64,000 nt of DNA from Acidithiobacillus sp. YTS05 (GCF_024396695.1 NZ_CP094359.1:1674001-1738000), one strand, 5' to 3'. Numbered from the stretch's first letter, positions 18,577 to 27,134 are shown. The notes: generated from the sequence alone by a model not told the origin. A program made the numbers and translations.

Positions 18577-18885
18577 ATGAAGCTTTTGGACCACATCAAG
18601 AATTGTCAAAGCCTTGAGGAGGTTCGCCAGCAAATTGACGATATCGACCGAAACATTGTTGCCCTTCTGGCTGAACGAGGGGCCTACGTCAAGCAGGCGG
18701 CACGGTTCAAGAAAAGTACTGATGCAGTCAAAGCGCCTCAGCGGGTTGAGCAGGTCATTGCCAGAGTCACTGCCCTGCCTGAAGAGCTCGGAGCAAATTC
18801 TACGGTTACGGAGCGGGTCTATCGTGCGATGATTGCCGGCTTTATTGATGCGGAATTGGCTGAACACGCAATGCTTCAACCGTAG
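18577..18885 (+). CDS. Stand-alone AroQ-class chorismate mutase
   Basis: A 102-residue all-helical chorismate mutase or isochorismate-pyruvate lyase-like domain. It has LEEVRQQIDDIDRNIVALLAERGAYV near residues 12-37 (catalytic Arg16-type and the Lys in KQAARFKKS), and ERVYRAMIAGFIDAEL near 78-93. It would convert chorismate to prephenate in the cytosol, duplicating the PheA N-terminal domain. It faces the opposite way from the trb operon and lies between the trbF promoter and a defence pair. It could instead be a PchB-like lyase; sequence alone does not decide. Confidence 0.85.
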   Translation: MKLLDHIKNCQSLEEVRQQIDDIDRNIVALLAERGAYVKQAARFKKSTDAVKAPQRVEQVIARVTALPEELGANSTVTERVYRAMIAGFIDAELAEHAMLQP

Positions 18886-18956
18886 ACCAAGAACCACAAT
18901 ACTTCGCCTAGCTACACATCCAACCCCATAAATCCAAACCGGAGTGGGGCCTACTT

Positions 18957-19478
18957 TTACCACTGCTCGATGTTGAGTAGCCCTAATAAATCGTTCAGCA
19001 CCGGCTCTGTGGTCCTCGCACGTTGCAATACATCATCCCCGAAGTGGGAATCATAATTGCGAGAATCTAGGGCATTATCGTTGACAAATGGAGCTAGGCG
19101 CGATTTCAACTCCCGAGACTTTCCCTCCGCTGGTTGCCCTATGGCACGCAACAGTACAGCCTCGATACAAGGCTGGGACCCCAATACGTGAATCCCTTTT
19201 TCTTTTGCGAGTCTTTGCACCTCTGACGTCCAGTCCGTATCTGTGTCCAATAACACCGCCACACGGTCAAAACTGGCCGACCCGCGTAGTCGAGCAGCAT
19301 ATTCAACAACATGTTTTGCGCCTTTACCATGAGCACATCGCACGGTAATTTTCAGGCCGCTTCCACGTGATACGTACATTTTTCGGAGGTGATTCACAAA
19401 AGCTTCTTCCGTCTCCCCCTCGACGACAAGGAGAAGAGTACGACATTGCTGCAGACGTAACCTCCGACGACTTGGCAT
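18957..19478 (-). CDS. RloB-like TOPRIM protein (AbiLii-type effector)
   Basis: A 173-residue RloB-family protein. The TOPRIM-like fold shows LLLVVEGETEEAF with the acidic Glu20 and VAVLLDTDTDW with Asp78/Asp80. Together these form the metal site expected of a nuclease. The start overlaps the ATPase gene stop as TAATG. RloA/RloB pairs are known from restriction-associated loci and the lactococcal AbiL abortive-infection system. Phage defence here is inferred from that pairing. Confidence 0.85.
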   Translation of the reverse strand: MPSRRRLRLQQCRTLLLVVEGETEEAFVNHLRKMYVSRGSGLKITVRCAHGKGAKHVVEYAARLRGSASFDRVAVLLDTDTDWTSEVQRLAKEKGIHVLGSQPCIEAVLLRAIGQPAEGKSRELKSRLAPFVNDNALDSRNYDSHFGDDVLQRARTTEPVLNDLLGLLNIEQW

Positions 19479-20683
19479 TACAGATTGGGAACGGCGCCAA
19501 ATGCACCGGCCATGTATTTACCATATAGGCTGACATCGGAGCGAACGCCATTGATCTGATCAAGACGGAAAGCACTGCTTTCGCACTCTTCGTTTTTCTC
19601 CACCAACATCACTTGATGTTTCCCCAATAAATCTAGGACCTCAATCGCGTGGCTCGTAAATAGCAGCTGCGCGTTATGCGGATTTGTATAGCGACTGGCG
19701 AACAGATCCAGGATTGCAGAGAGCATATGGGGATGCAAGTCACTCTCAAACTCATCGATCACCGCTAGACCACCACGGCTCAGCGTTGGTAGCAGTAACG
19801 AAAGCAACGATAACGCGGTTTTGGTGCCGTTTGATTCCAAGAAAAATGGTAATTCGTAACTTTTCCCACGGCTGTCATGATGACCGATAGGAACCCAAAT
19901 TTTTTGGCCGGCATCGGGGCTGCTTAAGTCCACGGCCTGCACCATCATGTTCGACTCACGTATGCTCACGCCGGATAGCCCAAAATCCCAGCCCCGCAAC
20001 AGATTCTGAATCTGCTCGAGCAACTTTGGGTTTTCGGCCAGGCTTTTTCCAGCTTGAATAACCGCCATGTCACCCGTCTGGACACGACCAATCATATTGA
20101 CATTGCTGCTCACAATAGGAGTGGCCAACGTCAGTGCCAAAGGAACACCGTATTGTGCTGCCCAAGCTACCAAGGAGACGTTTGGCCTAACCTCCTGTGC
20201 CTTGTTTTGGTCTAATCCAAACTCCTGCTGCTTCACGGTGTATCCTACTTTTGTCTCATTCCAATCGCGGATAAACACATGGCGATACCTTCGACCCTGC
20301 TTGCGATGGAGCGACTCATGTAGGACACGCTGCGGTGTGCAGCGAAGTAGGTATTTCCAGAGAACGTTTCCGACCTCCGCGATGCATTCAATCTCTATTG
20401 GACTATTAGCGTTGGCGAAATGTGGAGACAGGGGTATTGGGGAACCAGGCTGTGTCTGCAAAAAGGAGGAGCTCAAGAACCAACCCAGAAAGGCTACCGG
20501 CTTCAACAGTGCCGTCTTGCCGGAGGCATTCGCACCGACGATCACCATCGCCTTGGATACCTTATGGCCACCACCATCGGTCACGAGCCAGTCGGAGTCG
20601 GAAGCCCTTTGGTTAGCCGTAAAATCAACCTCGACCCGGTCTCTAAAAGACTGAAAATTGGTCACCGCATAGCTGTGCAGCAT
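19478..20683 (-). CDS. AAA15-type ATPase (RloA/AbiLi-like sensor)
   Basis: A 401-residue SMC/ABC-like ATPase. It starts with FQSFRDRVEVDF, carries the Walker A GANASGKT at residues 50-57, and near residue 305 has GGLAVIDEFESDLHPHML (Walker B plus the D-loop). LFTSHAIEVLD near 350 is the switch His region. Such overcoming-lysogenization-defect-like ATPases usually sense infection and license a TOPRIM partner. It is the first gene of a two-gene operon that ends at 18957, inserted between trb modules. GGTGAGAAG precedes the ATG. Confidence 0.88.
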   Translation of the reverse strand: MLHSYAVTNFQSFRDRVEVDFTANQRASDSDWLVTDGGGHKVSKAMVIVGANASGKTALLKPVAFLGWFLSSSFLQTQPGSPIPLSPHFANANSPIEIECIAEVGNVLWKYLLRCTPQRVLHESLHRKQGRRYRHVFIRDWNETKVGYTVKQQEFGLDQNKAQEVRPNVSLVAWAAQYGVPLALTLATPIVSSNVNMIGRVQTGDMAVIQAGKSLAENPKLLEQIQNLLRGWDFGLSGVSIRESNMMVQAVDLSSPDAGQKIWVPIGHHDSRGKSYELPFFLESNGTKTALSLLSLLLPTLSRGGLAVIDEFESDLHPHMLSAILDLFASRYTNPHNAQLLFTSHAIEVLDLLGKHQVMLVEKNEECESSAFRLDQINGVRSDVSLYGKYMAGAFGAVPNL

Positions 20684-20855
20684 AGTCTTCTCACCGTTTC
20701 ACGCCATTTCGCACAGAATTTTGTGTCAAATGAGTTTATACCTATGGCAACGTCGCGTCCACCAATCTGGTAATCTGAACAAATAGCGCTTGGGTTGCGA
20801 CTCACTTCAACCAGCCGAAGCCCAGATGTCATAGCTAAGGTTCGACCCCGATACC

Positions 20856-20879
20856 AAAAAGCCCCGCTGCAAGCGAGGC
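20856..20879 (-). terminator. Intrinsic terminator of the trbJ-trbL module
   Basis: Read leftward, GCCTCGCT-TGC-AGCGGGGC folds as an 8-bp stem with one G-T pair, followed by TTTTT. It lies 26 bp after the small membrane-protein gene and separates it from the defence pair. Confidence 0.8.
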
Positions 20880-20905
20880 TTCTCATCACCAGTGCACCAA
20901 GGGGG

Positions 20906-21160
20906 TCACCAGCGAGCGCTACGGCGGCCTTCCTGGAAGCCCCTATGGCGAGCACGATCAATGTCAGCCTTGCTATACAGAAGGCCAACATTTCCGGTAG
21001 GTGTGCGGATGAAAAAGAACCAAAACAAAAAAGATCCGAGGGGTGCGAAAACTAACCCAGCGAATAGGTAAGGCCCGATCCCGGGCATGTCAAACAGAAA
21101 GATGGGCCCCAAAATACTGGCAACGATCAGGTAACCAATGATACCAAGCACAACCTTCAT
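20906..21160 (-). CDS. Small two-span membrane protein ending the trbJ-L module
   Basis: An 84-residue protein beginning MKVVLGIIGYLIVAS, with membrane segments at about 3-22 and 30-52, then a basic tail (RARHRGFQEGRRSARW). The start at 21160 is set by GGAGGG seven bases upstream; the frame extends further up but without ribosome-binding sequence. Function unknown. Position after trbL and just before a terminator suggests an accessory transfer or surface protein. Confidence 0.65.
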   Translation of the reverse strand: MKVVLGIIGYLIVASILGPIFLFDMPGIGPYLFAGLVFAPLGSFLFWFFFIRTPTGNVGLLYSKADIDRARHRGFQEGRRSARW

Positions 21161-21231
21161 GACACCCTCCTGGGACCTCATCAATTCCCCAGCATCCTCT
21201 CCTACCGATAGCACAGTTTGTCTCGTCGAAA

Positions 21232-22701
21232 CTACTCGCTGTGCTTCAAACCAGCGCCGGGGGCTTGTACACCCTCTTGTGAGGCCTCACCAAGGGACAA
21301 ATGCTTCTCCAACTCTTGGTGTAACCCCGCCCCATCTTTGTATGTTTTTCTAAACCTCTCCGCCAGAGACATGGGACGATCGCTCTGCATGCCCGTGCGC
21401 ACGGCATCTGCCATGGTAGCATGAAACTCTTGAGGCGCCATGTCCGCCATTCGCGCGGCTGCTGAAGGAAAAGGCGGAGGCTGTACACCCGCGGGCTTCG
21501 GGGGCGGAGGTGGTGGCGGAGGCTGCACTGCATGTGCCATGCCCGTATCCACGGCACTGGCACCCAGGCCGCTGCCACCGGCCATTTCCGTGGCACCGCC
21601 ACCGGCAGCCCCTCTCATGGAACCCGCGGCCCCGGCATCCATTGCCGCAGCCTGCGCCCCGGTGAGCGCTCCGGCACCTCCTGCCGCACCGGCACCGGCG
21701 AGTGCTGCCCCTCCGGTTGCCACCGCTGCTGCTCCCAATGCGGCCGCAGTCGCCCCGGCCGTGACGAGTTCTCCGCCAGAGAGCGAGGAAGACCCCGCAA
21801 GCACGCTGTTTGCTATGCTAGGCAGCTTCTTGGTCAGCCAGCCGACCAGGAGGAAGAAGATCAGGATCTCTCCGTAGCCCTCGAACTGCCCAACGATATT
21901 GGTGCCGTTGTGCGAAGCAATGTTCAGGATGCGAGTAATGCTGGTCCCCAGCTGAGTTTCGACGAAGCCAATCCAGAGCGTGAGTACAAGGAGTCGGACA
22001 CCCACCGAAACCGCATATTTGAAAAAACCCTCGGCGTATTGCACCGTCCAGCGGCTACCCGCAAAACCCAGCATGAGTGCGCCGACTGATCCCACGAGAA
22101 GCGCCTCGAGCTTTACGGCAAAATACTCGATGACCACGTAGACCATGATCATGAGGACGATCAGCGAACAGATTCCCGCCATCATGATGGCCAGAACGTC
22201 ACTGAGTGCGGCCGTCCCGATGTGGGTAACATCATAGAGCCAGCCGTGGTGTGCCGTTTTGGGGCCCTTGAGCAGCGCATTCCAGATTTGCATGAGCGTG
22301 TTGAATATCGCACTCACTCCTACCGCATGCGCTCCACCAGCCTGCACTCCGGTCTGGTGAAAGCCCTGGAATACCCATTTGAGGAGTTGCTGGCTATTCA
22401 GCAGGATGGTGTAGAAGAAGCCAATAGAGATGAGCTTTTTCAGAAAGGACGTAAAAATCTCGTGGACGTCCTTGCCGCCGATGAGCCATTGGGCGACGAG
22501 ATACACAAAGTCCACGCCGAACAGGAAGTAGAAGATTTCCTCCGATACCTTGAGAATCTCGGAGTACCAGCCGATCGCAACCGTGGTAAACGCGCTGATG
22601 AAGGGCGATACCGTGCCGGTCGCCGCGCTGGCTGGAAGGGAAACCGCGAGAAGCAAGACTCCCAGCAGTGCCGGGGTGAGGATGGAAAAGCGTGTGCGCA
22701 T
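21232..22701 (-). CDS. trbL: TrbL/VirB6-type T4SS inner-membrane channel protein
   Basis: A polytopic protein with a signal-like N-terminus (to about residue 27) and six or more membrane segments between 40 and 300. It includes the family-typical FYFLFGVDFVYLVAQWLIGG and ILIFFLLVGWLTKKLPSIANSVLAG. A long Gly/Ala-rich tail (about 310-390) and a poly-proline stretch (PPPPPPPP near 398) follow, as in P-type TrbL. GGAGGG precedes the ATG. It lies 12 bp after the Eex-like lipoprotein gene. Confidence 0.94.
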   Translation of the reverse strand: MRTRFSILTPALLGVLLLAVSLPASAATGTVSPFISAFTTVAIGWYSEILKVSEEIFYFLFGVDFVYLVAQWLIGGKDVHEIFTSFLKKLISIGFFYTILLNSQQLLKWVFQGFHQTGVQAGGAHAVGVSAIFNTLMQIWNALLKGPKTAHHGWLYDVTHIGTAALSDVLAIMMAGICSLIVLMIMVYVVIEYFAVKLEALLVGSVGALMLGFAGSRWTVQYAEGFFKYAVSVGVRLLVLTLWIGFVETQLGTSITRILNIASHNGTNIVGQFEGYGEILIFFLLVGWLTKKLPSIANSVLAGSSSLSGGELVTAGATAAALGAAAVATGGAALAGAGAAGGAGALTGAQAAAMDAGAAGSMRGAAGGGATEMAGGSGLGASAVDTGMAHAVQPPPPPPPPKPAGVQPPPFPSAAARMADMAPQEFHATMADAVRTGMQSDRPMSLAERFRKTYKDGAGLHQELEKHLSLGEASQEGVQAPGAGLKHSE

Positions 22702-22713
22702 GGAGATCCCTCC

Positions 22714-22986
22714 TCAGTTCAGCCAGCCGAAGTTCGGATTGCCGTAGGTGACAGTTTTGGCAGGCTTCTTCCCGTTGTCGTAAATCTGCCATGCAGCATT
22801 GGCTGCCGCCTGACAATCCGCCTCGCGCGTACGGGAAACTTCTTTGTGCTTCTGGCAGTAGTTGATCGCCTTGTCACGGGCTTTTTTATGCTTCACGTAG
22901 TACGCCTGGGTGTACACCGGCGTGTGGCTGCAACCAGACATGGCCAGAACGGACAGGGTGAGAATTGCTAGAGATCGGAGTTTCAT
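22714..22986 (-). CDS. EexN/TrbK-like entry-exclusion lipoprotein
   Basis: A 90-residue lipoprotein with hydrophobic leader and lipobox LAMSGC, so Cys near residue 18 would be acylated. The mature part has the EexN spacing of two cysteines: YVKHKKARDKAINYC and EADCQAAANAAW. EexN/TrbK proteins stop redundant transfer between identical donors. The ATG at 22986 is better spaced from GAGGAC than the ATG two codons earlier. The last 13 residues, TVTYGNPNFGWLN, are identical to the C-terminus of the neighbouring TrbJ. Confidence 0.8.
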   Translation of the reverse strand: MKLRSLAILTLSVLAMSGCSHTPVYTQAYYVKHKKARDKAINYCQKHKEVSRTREADCQAAANAAWQIYDNGKKPAKTVTYGNPNFGWLN

Positions 22987-22996
22987 GGTCATGTCC

Positions 22997-23746
22997 TCAA
23001 TTCAGCCAACCAAAGTTCGGGTTGCCGTAGGTGACGGTCTGCCCAGTACCATTGAGATCGTTGTTGAGTTCGTCTACAGCCGCAGTCTGCCCCGTCTGAT
23101 CCGCCAACTGGGCCTTGCGCCAGGTCAGCTCCGCTGTCGCCTCGGTGTTGGCCGTCTGTTGCATCTGGGTGAGTGCCGATACCGTGGCCTGCCCCGCTGC
23201 AACGGCGCCTTGCAAGAGTGCATCCCGGCTATTGGGATTGCTGAGTGCCTGCCGGATCGATTCTTCCGCTTGTGCCTGGGTCGTAAAGGCATCGGGGTTG
23301 AGGTTGGCAGCCTCGAGGGCGGTGTTGAGGGCATTGTTCAGTCCGGTGGTGATGCTCTCGTAATGATCCGTGTATTCCGAGGTCAGCTGGGGATTGAAGC
23401 TCGCATTTAGGTTCTGAAACTGATTGGCGAGATTCATGGCATTGGTGCCCAGCTGCTGAGCCTGCCCAGCCATGCCGTAGAGCTGATCGATGGGCTGCAT
23501 AATTTTTCCGATCATGCTTTGGGGCAGATTCACCATGTTCTGGGCCATGTTTTCGTACATCTGGATTTGCTGCACCAAGCGCTCGGCGCCTTCCACCTTC
23601 GATTGGAGTAACGTCGCTTCTTGCACGATCTGCTCGGGAAACGTCGCACCCCCGGTTACGGCACCGCCGGCAAGTGCAGGAAGTGGTATGACCAGTCCCA
23701 GGGACAGGACCAAAAGAACGGCAGAGGAAAGGGCTTTGTGTTTCAT
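22997..23746 (-). CDS. trbJ: TrbJ/VirB5-type pilus-associated protein
   Basis: A 249-residue secreted protein: signal peptide to about residue 27 (LPALAGG), then long amphipathic helices typical of TrbJ. Features include AERLVQQIQMYENMAQNMVNLP near 55 and QAQQLGTNAMNLANQFQNL near 95. VirB5-type proteins cap the pilus and contact recipients. It opens the trbJ-eexN-trbL module 35 bp after a full copy of the 30-bp promoter element. Its tail TVTYGNPNFGWLN reappears in the lipoprotein encoded next. Confidence 0.9.
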   Translation of the reverse strand: MKHKALSSAVLLVLSLGLVIPLPALAGGAVTGGATFPEQIVQEATLLQSKVEGAERLVQQIQMYENMAQNMVNLPQSMIGKIMQPIDQLYGMAGQAQQLGTNAMNLANQFQNLNASFNPQLTSEYTDHYESITTGLNNALNTALEAANLNPDAFTTQAQAEESIRQALSNPNSRDALLQGAVAAGQATVSALTQMQQTANTEATAELTWRKAQLADQTGQTAAVDELNNDLNGTGQTVTYGNPNFGWLN

Positions 23747-23781
23747 GGCATCGATACCTCACAAAAGAAAGACTCCGTGGA

Positions 23782-23811
23782 GGTATAGCCAGCACCAAAG
23801 GGGATCGGTAG
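23782..23811 (-). promoter_or_regulatory. 30-bp element promoter/operator, copy 2 (trbJ module)
   Basis: Plus-strand halves GGTATAGCCAGC and GGGGATCGGTAG at the fixed spacing, 35 bp upstream of the trbJ start when read leftward. Confidence 0.85.
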
Positions 23812-23900
23812 GGGGTTGGACACACGAAGAACTACCCAGAACATAGCGCTTTTTTAGTTATAAGTGGGCCAACTAACGCTAACCAGCATCCACAGAATCT

Positions 23901-23934
23901 GCAGGCACTGGTGGCGAGCGCCACTGGTGCCTGC
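23901..23934. repeat. 34-bp imperfect palindrome
   Basis: Arms GCAGGCACTGGTGGCG and CGCCACTGGTGCCTGC flank an AG centre and pair over 16 positions with two central mismatches. It contains CACTGGTG twice. No T-run follows on either side, so it is not a simple terminator. It lies between the trbJ promoter and the mazEF-like pair and could be an operator, a recombination site or a scar of insertion. Confidence 0.6.
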
Positions 23935-23984
23935 TAAGATCTGGAAGTAATGCGTTCTTACAGCATTCTTACTGGAGTGATTGA

Positions 23985-24215
23985 ATGAGCACACTCGCCA
24001 AGATTACGAGCAAAGGACAAACGACCATACCTGCTAGCGTTCGAGAGGCGCTTCAGGTAAGTCCTGGTGACCTGATCTCTTGGGAATTGGAGCCTGGGGG
24101 CACTGCACGAGTACGGCGGGTAGTGCCTCTAGACCTGGAGTATCTTCAAGCGGTAGAAGCTCTGTTATCCGAATGGACCAGTCCAGCCGACGAGGAGGCC
24201 TATTGTGACTTATGA
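23985..24215 (+). CDS. AbrB/MazE-type antitoxin
   Basis: A 76-residue swapped-hairpin AbrB domain: AKITSKGQTTIPASVREALQVSPGDLISWEL spans residues 5-35, followed by a short acidic tail that would wrap the toxin. It probably represses its own operon: the inverted repeat AATGC...GCATT at 23949-23967 lies just upstream. It overlaps the toxin gene by 11 bp. The pair faces right, against the trb operons. Confidence 0.9.
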   Translation: MSTLAKITSKGQTTIPASVREALQVSPGDLISWELEPGGTARVRRVVPLDLEYLQAVEALLSEWTSPADEEAYCDL

Positions 24216-24546
24216 GCCTGGGCAGGTGTTGCGGGTTCCCTTTCCCTTTACAGATCGGGATGCCAGCAAGAATCGTCCTGCCTTGGTTCTGTCAGCAGAG
24301 GGTTTCAATCAACAAAGCGGCCACCTGGTCCTTGCCATGATTACATCCGCAAAGAACACCACTTGGCCGCTCGATTATCCCATCCAGGACCTGCGTGCGG
24401 CGGGTTTGCCTGCGCCTTCCGTTGTCCGAGGAAAATTGTTCACTCTCGATGCCCGGTTAATCCGGGGCGCCTTGGGCCACTTGTCCCCTGCCGACAAGGA
24501 GCGGCTAAGCGAAAACCTGAAACAGATCTGCGGAAATATCGTCTAA
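24205..24546 (+). CDS. MazF/PemK-type mRNA endoribonuclease toxin
   Basis: A 113-residue PemK-like protein. PGQVLRVPFPFTDRDASKNRPALVLS at residues 5-30 holds the conserved Arg of the active site, and SVVRGKLFTLDARLI near 72-86 the conserved Thr/Ser-containing strand. Translation starts at GTG inside the antitoxin gene. MazF-type toxins cut mRNA at short motifs and stabilise mobile DNA. Its stop overlaps the convergent trbE stop by 4 bp, so the pair fills the seam between trbE and trbJ exactly. Confidence 0.9.
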   Translation: MTYEPGQVLRVPFPFTDRDASKNRPALVLSAEGFNQQSGHLVLAMITSAKNTTWPLDYPIQDLRAAGLPAPSVVRGKLFTLDARLIRGALGHLSPADKERLSENLKQICGNIV

Positions 24547-27134
24547 CGTCCCGCCACCCCCCGATCAAAGCTCTGATACAGCGTATCCAGGTAATCTGCC
24601 CAGCTCTCCTGCAGCCCCTGCGGTAGCCGTTCCCGCAGCCAGACTGCCGGCCAGCGGGCACCGTACTGCGCCTTGAGCTTCTGGACGCGCTTGATGTCGC
24701 GGGGATCGTCTACGGCGCAAAACGCCAGAGCCACCGGTCCCAAGACAAAGGAAACCTTCCTGCTGCCCAACGGACTGCGGATGTAGTAGTCCTGTTTTTG
24801 CGTGGCCAGGGTCAGCAGCTCGATCTGTTTGTCATCCAGACCAAAGGCGTGATAGATCGGGCGCAGGTTCGTGGATCCTGCCTCCGGATTCGGCAGAAAG
24901 ATTTTCGTCGGGCAACTTTCCTGCAGTACGGGCAAGAGCGGATGGTTCTGCAAATCTGCCAGTGACTGTGTTGCAAAGACCACCACGGCATTGCGCTTGC
25001 GCAGCTCCTTGAGCCACTCCCGGATCTTGGCGGCAAACATGGGGTGATCCAGCAGACTCCAGGCCTCATCCAGCAGGATCAGGGTGGGACTCCCATCCAG
25101 CAGGGTGTCGATACGATGGAACAGGTAGAGCAGGAGCGGAGCGACAATGCCCTTCCCCTCCTCTCCGGTCGGCAAATTGTCCATCTCGAAAGTGACAAAG
25201 CGACTGGAGAGATCCAGCCCGTCGCTGATGCCGTCCAGCAGGTTGCCATATTTGCCGGTACCAACATACATGCCGATGGCTTGGCGTAGCTTCTGATCCT
25301 GCAGGAGGTGCTGCACGTCGGTGATCGAGCGCCCCTGTTCCCCGGCCAGGCCATCTACCGCCTGACTGATGAGTGCGCGCTCCGCCGCCGTCACCGTCAC
25401 CCCCTGGAGCGTCGCCAGACTTTCCAGCCAATCCTTGGCAAACAGGCGTTCACCGGGCTGGTCGATGCGGCTGAGCGGTGCAAATTGCAGGGGCAGACTC
25501 TCCCCGCCGAGATCGTAATGCAGCCCGCCCACGGCTTCGGTCAGGGTGAACATGGTCATCTTCTTGTCGAAGGCGATGACCCGGGACTTCGGATAGCGTA
25601 GCCACTGTGCCCCCAACAGCGCGAGCAGGGTACTCTTGCCACCACCGGTGAGGCCCATGATGAGGCTGTGCCCCACATCTGTGACATGCAGATTGAAGCG
25701 GAAAGGTGTTCCGCCACTCGATTGGGCATAGGCGAGGCAGGGTGCCTTGCGCCCGCGACGGCGGGCCGGCCCGTCCTCTTCCTCCTCATCCGTCAGAACG
25801 TAGTTCTGTTGGTCGTCGGTGCGCATCCGGTCACTGGGGCACTCGGCGCTTCCTGCCCAGACGGCAGTCTTCGGGGAGAGATCGACAAAGTTCAGGCTGT
25901 TGACCACGGGTCGACGGACATTCTCCCAGGTGTGCCCCGGGAGACTGCCCAAAAAGGCATCGACGGCATTGATCGTCTCCCGCTTCGGTACGAAGTTGGC
26001 GTTTTCCAGCAGGTCGATGACCGTCTGTACGCGGGCGGCCAAGGTCCTGGTGTCTTTGCCGCGCAGGACGATCGTCGCCGTAACATACCCAAAGACCACC
26101 GCCCCACTGGAAACGTCAGCATCGGCCAGTACGGTCTCCTGTTCCAGCGACTCTTTGAACTTGTCGGCGCGATCCTGCCGCACCTGCCCTTTGTCAAGAA
26201 TCGCAGAGAGATACTCCCGCAGACTGAACTTGGAGCTCGACCATTTCTCCCGATACTGGGCAATGAGCTTTTTCGACTCGCGCGCGTCCATGAGGATGAA
26301 GCGCGTCGTATACCGAAGGGGAAACGGGAGATTGTGCAAGACTTCGAGCATCTCGGGTTGGGTGCGATCCGGATATCCGGTCACCGTGATCACCTCGATG
26401 GGCTCACCGTCCACAGCAGGCTCGAGGCCGGCAATGAAATCATGGTGCCCCAACAGGACATCGAGATAGGCCGGAATGAGAGGTGGGTTCACGCCGTGGG
26501 TGCGGCCGGTGAGACACTCGTGGTAGTGGGTCAGGAGTCCCTTGGCATCGCGCGGGCTCACGAGAAAGCTTTGGCGCAGGATGCCGCCAATGGCATTTAG
26601 CGCATTCCCGTATTGCTGCAGCAGGTCCTGGAAAGTGTCGCGTTGCTCTTGCCGCTTGGTCTCGACGAAAAACTGCCCGGCGAAGACTTCCGACTCTGCC
26701 GGCACCTGCCAGGTCAAGGCCAGATAATACCGGCTCACAAAATGTGCCCCCTCCTCCTCAAACTGCATGCGTCGTTCTGCGTCGATGAGCGTGGACACGG
26801 GATCAATGAAAAAAACCTGATCCTCGGGAATGTACCCTTCTGCACGAGAGCGAATGGCCGAGATATGCACCGACCAACCAGAGCCCAATCGAACGAGGGC
26901 CCGATTGAGTACACCGGCGACCCGGTTGAGAGCGCCGTCCGAGGTACTTTCGAGGTCCGGCCCGGCAAACTGCAGGACCGACAGAAAGGACCCATCCTTG
27001 TTGAGCAATACAGCGCAGGGGGCAGTGTCGCCTTTGGCATTGACCTGAAAGGCAAACTCCCCGGCCAGGATGGCGGGATTCAAGAGATCCGGGAAAGCCA
27101 GATCCCGGCTACGATGTGCCTTGATGTTCAGCAT
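24543..27134 (-). CDS. trbE: TrbE/VirB4-type T4SS ATPase
   Basis: This 863-residue ATPase energises pilus and channel assembly at the inner membrane. CagE/VirB4 N-terminal domains run to about 440. Walker A GLTGGGKST lies near 494-502 and Walker B LILLDEAW near 684-691, followed by FATQSLADL. The ATG at 27134 (MLNIKAHRSRDLAF) matches the usual TrbE N-terminus; the frame continues upstream inside trbD. It overlaps trbD by 26 bp. Confidence 0.95.
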   Translation of the reverse strand: MLNIKAHRSRDLAFPDLLNPAILAGEFAFQVNAKGDTAPCAVLLNKDGSFLSVLQFAGPDLESTSDGALNRVAGVLNRALVRLGSGWSVHISAIRSRAEGYIPEDQVFFIDPVSTLIDAERRMQFEEEGAHFVSRYYLALTWQVPAESEVFAGQFFVETKRQEQRDTFQDLLQQYGNALNAIGGILRQSFLVSPRDAKGLLTHYHECLTGRTHGVNPPLIPAYLDVLLGHHDFIAGLEPAVDGEPIEVITVTGYPDRTQPEMLEVLHNLPFPLRYTTRFILMDARESKKLIAQYREKWSSSKFSLREYLSAILDKGQVRQDRADKFKESLEQETVLADADVSSGAVVFGYVTATIVLRGKDTRTLAARVQTVIDLLENANFVPKRETINAVDAFLGSLPGHTWENVRRPVVNSLNFVDLSPKTAVWAGSAECPSDRMRTDDQQNYVLTDEEEEDGPARRRGRKAPCLAYAQSSGGTPFRFNLHVTDVGHSLIMGLTGGGKSTLLALLGAQWLRYPKSRVIAFDKKMTMFTLTEAVGGLHYDLGGESLPLQFAPLSRIDQPGERLFAKDWLESLATLQGVTVTAAERALISQAVDGLAGEQGRSITDVQHLLQDQKLRQAIGMYVGTGKYGNLLDGISDGLDLSSRFVTFEMDNLPTGEEGKGIVAPLLLYLFHRIDTLLDGSPTLILLDEAWSLLDHPMFAAKIREWLKELRKRNAVVVFATQSLADLQNHPLLPVLQESCPTKIFLPNPEAGSTNLRPIYHAFGLDDKQIELLTLATQKQDYYIRSPLGSRKVSFVLGPVALAFCAVDDPRDIKRVQKLKAQYGARWPAVWLRERLPQGLQESWADYLDTLYQSFDRGVAGR

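Noticed and set aside
20662..20991. 109-codon leftward open frame
   Set aside because: It runs through the terminator at 20856 and overlaps a better-supported membrane-protein gene in another frame.
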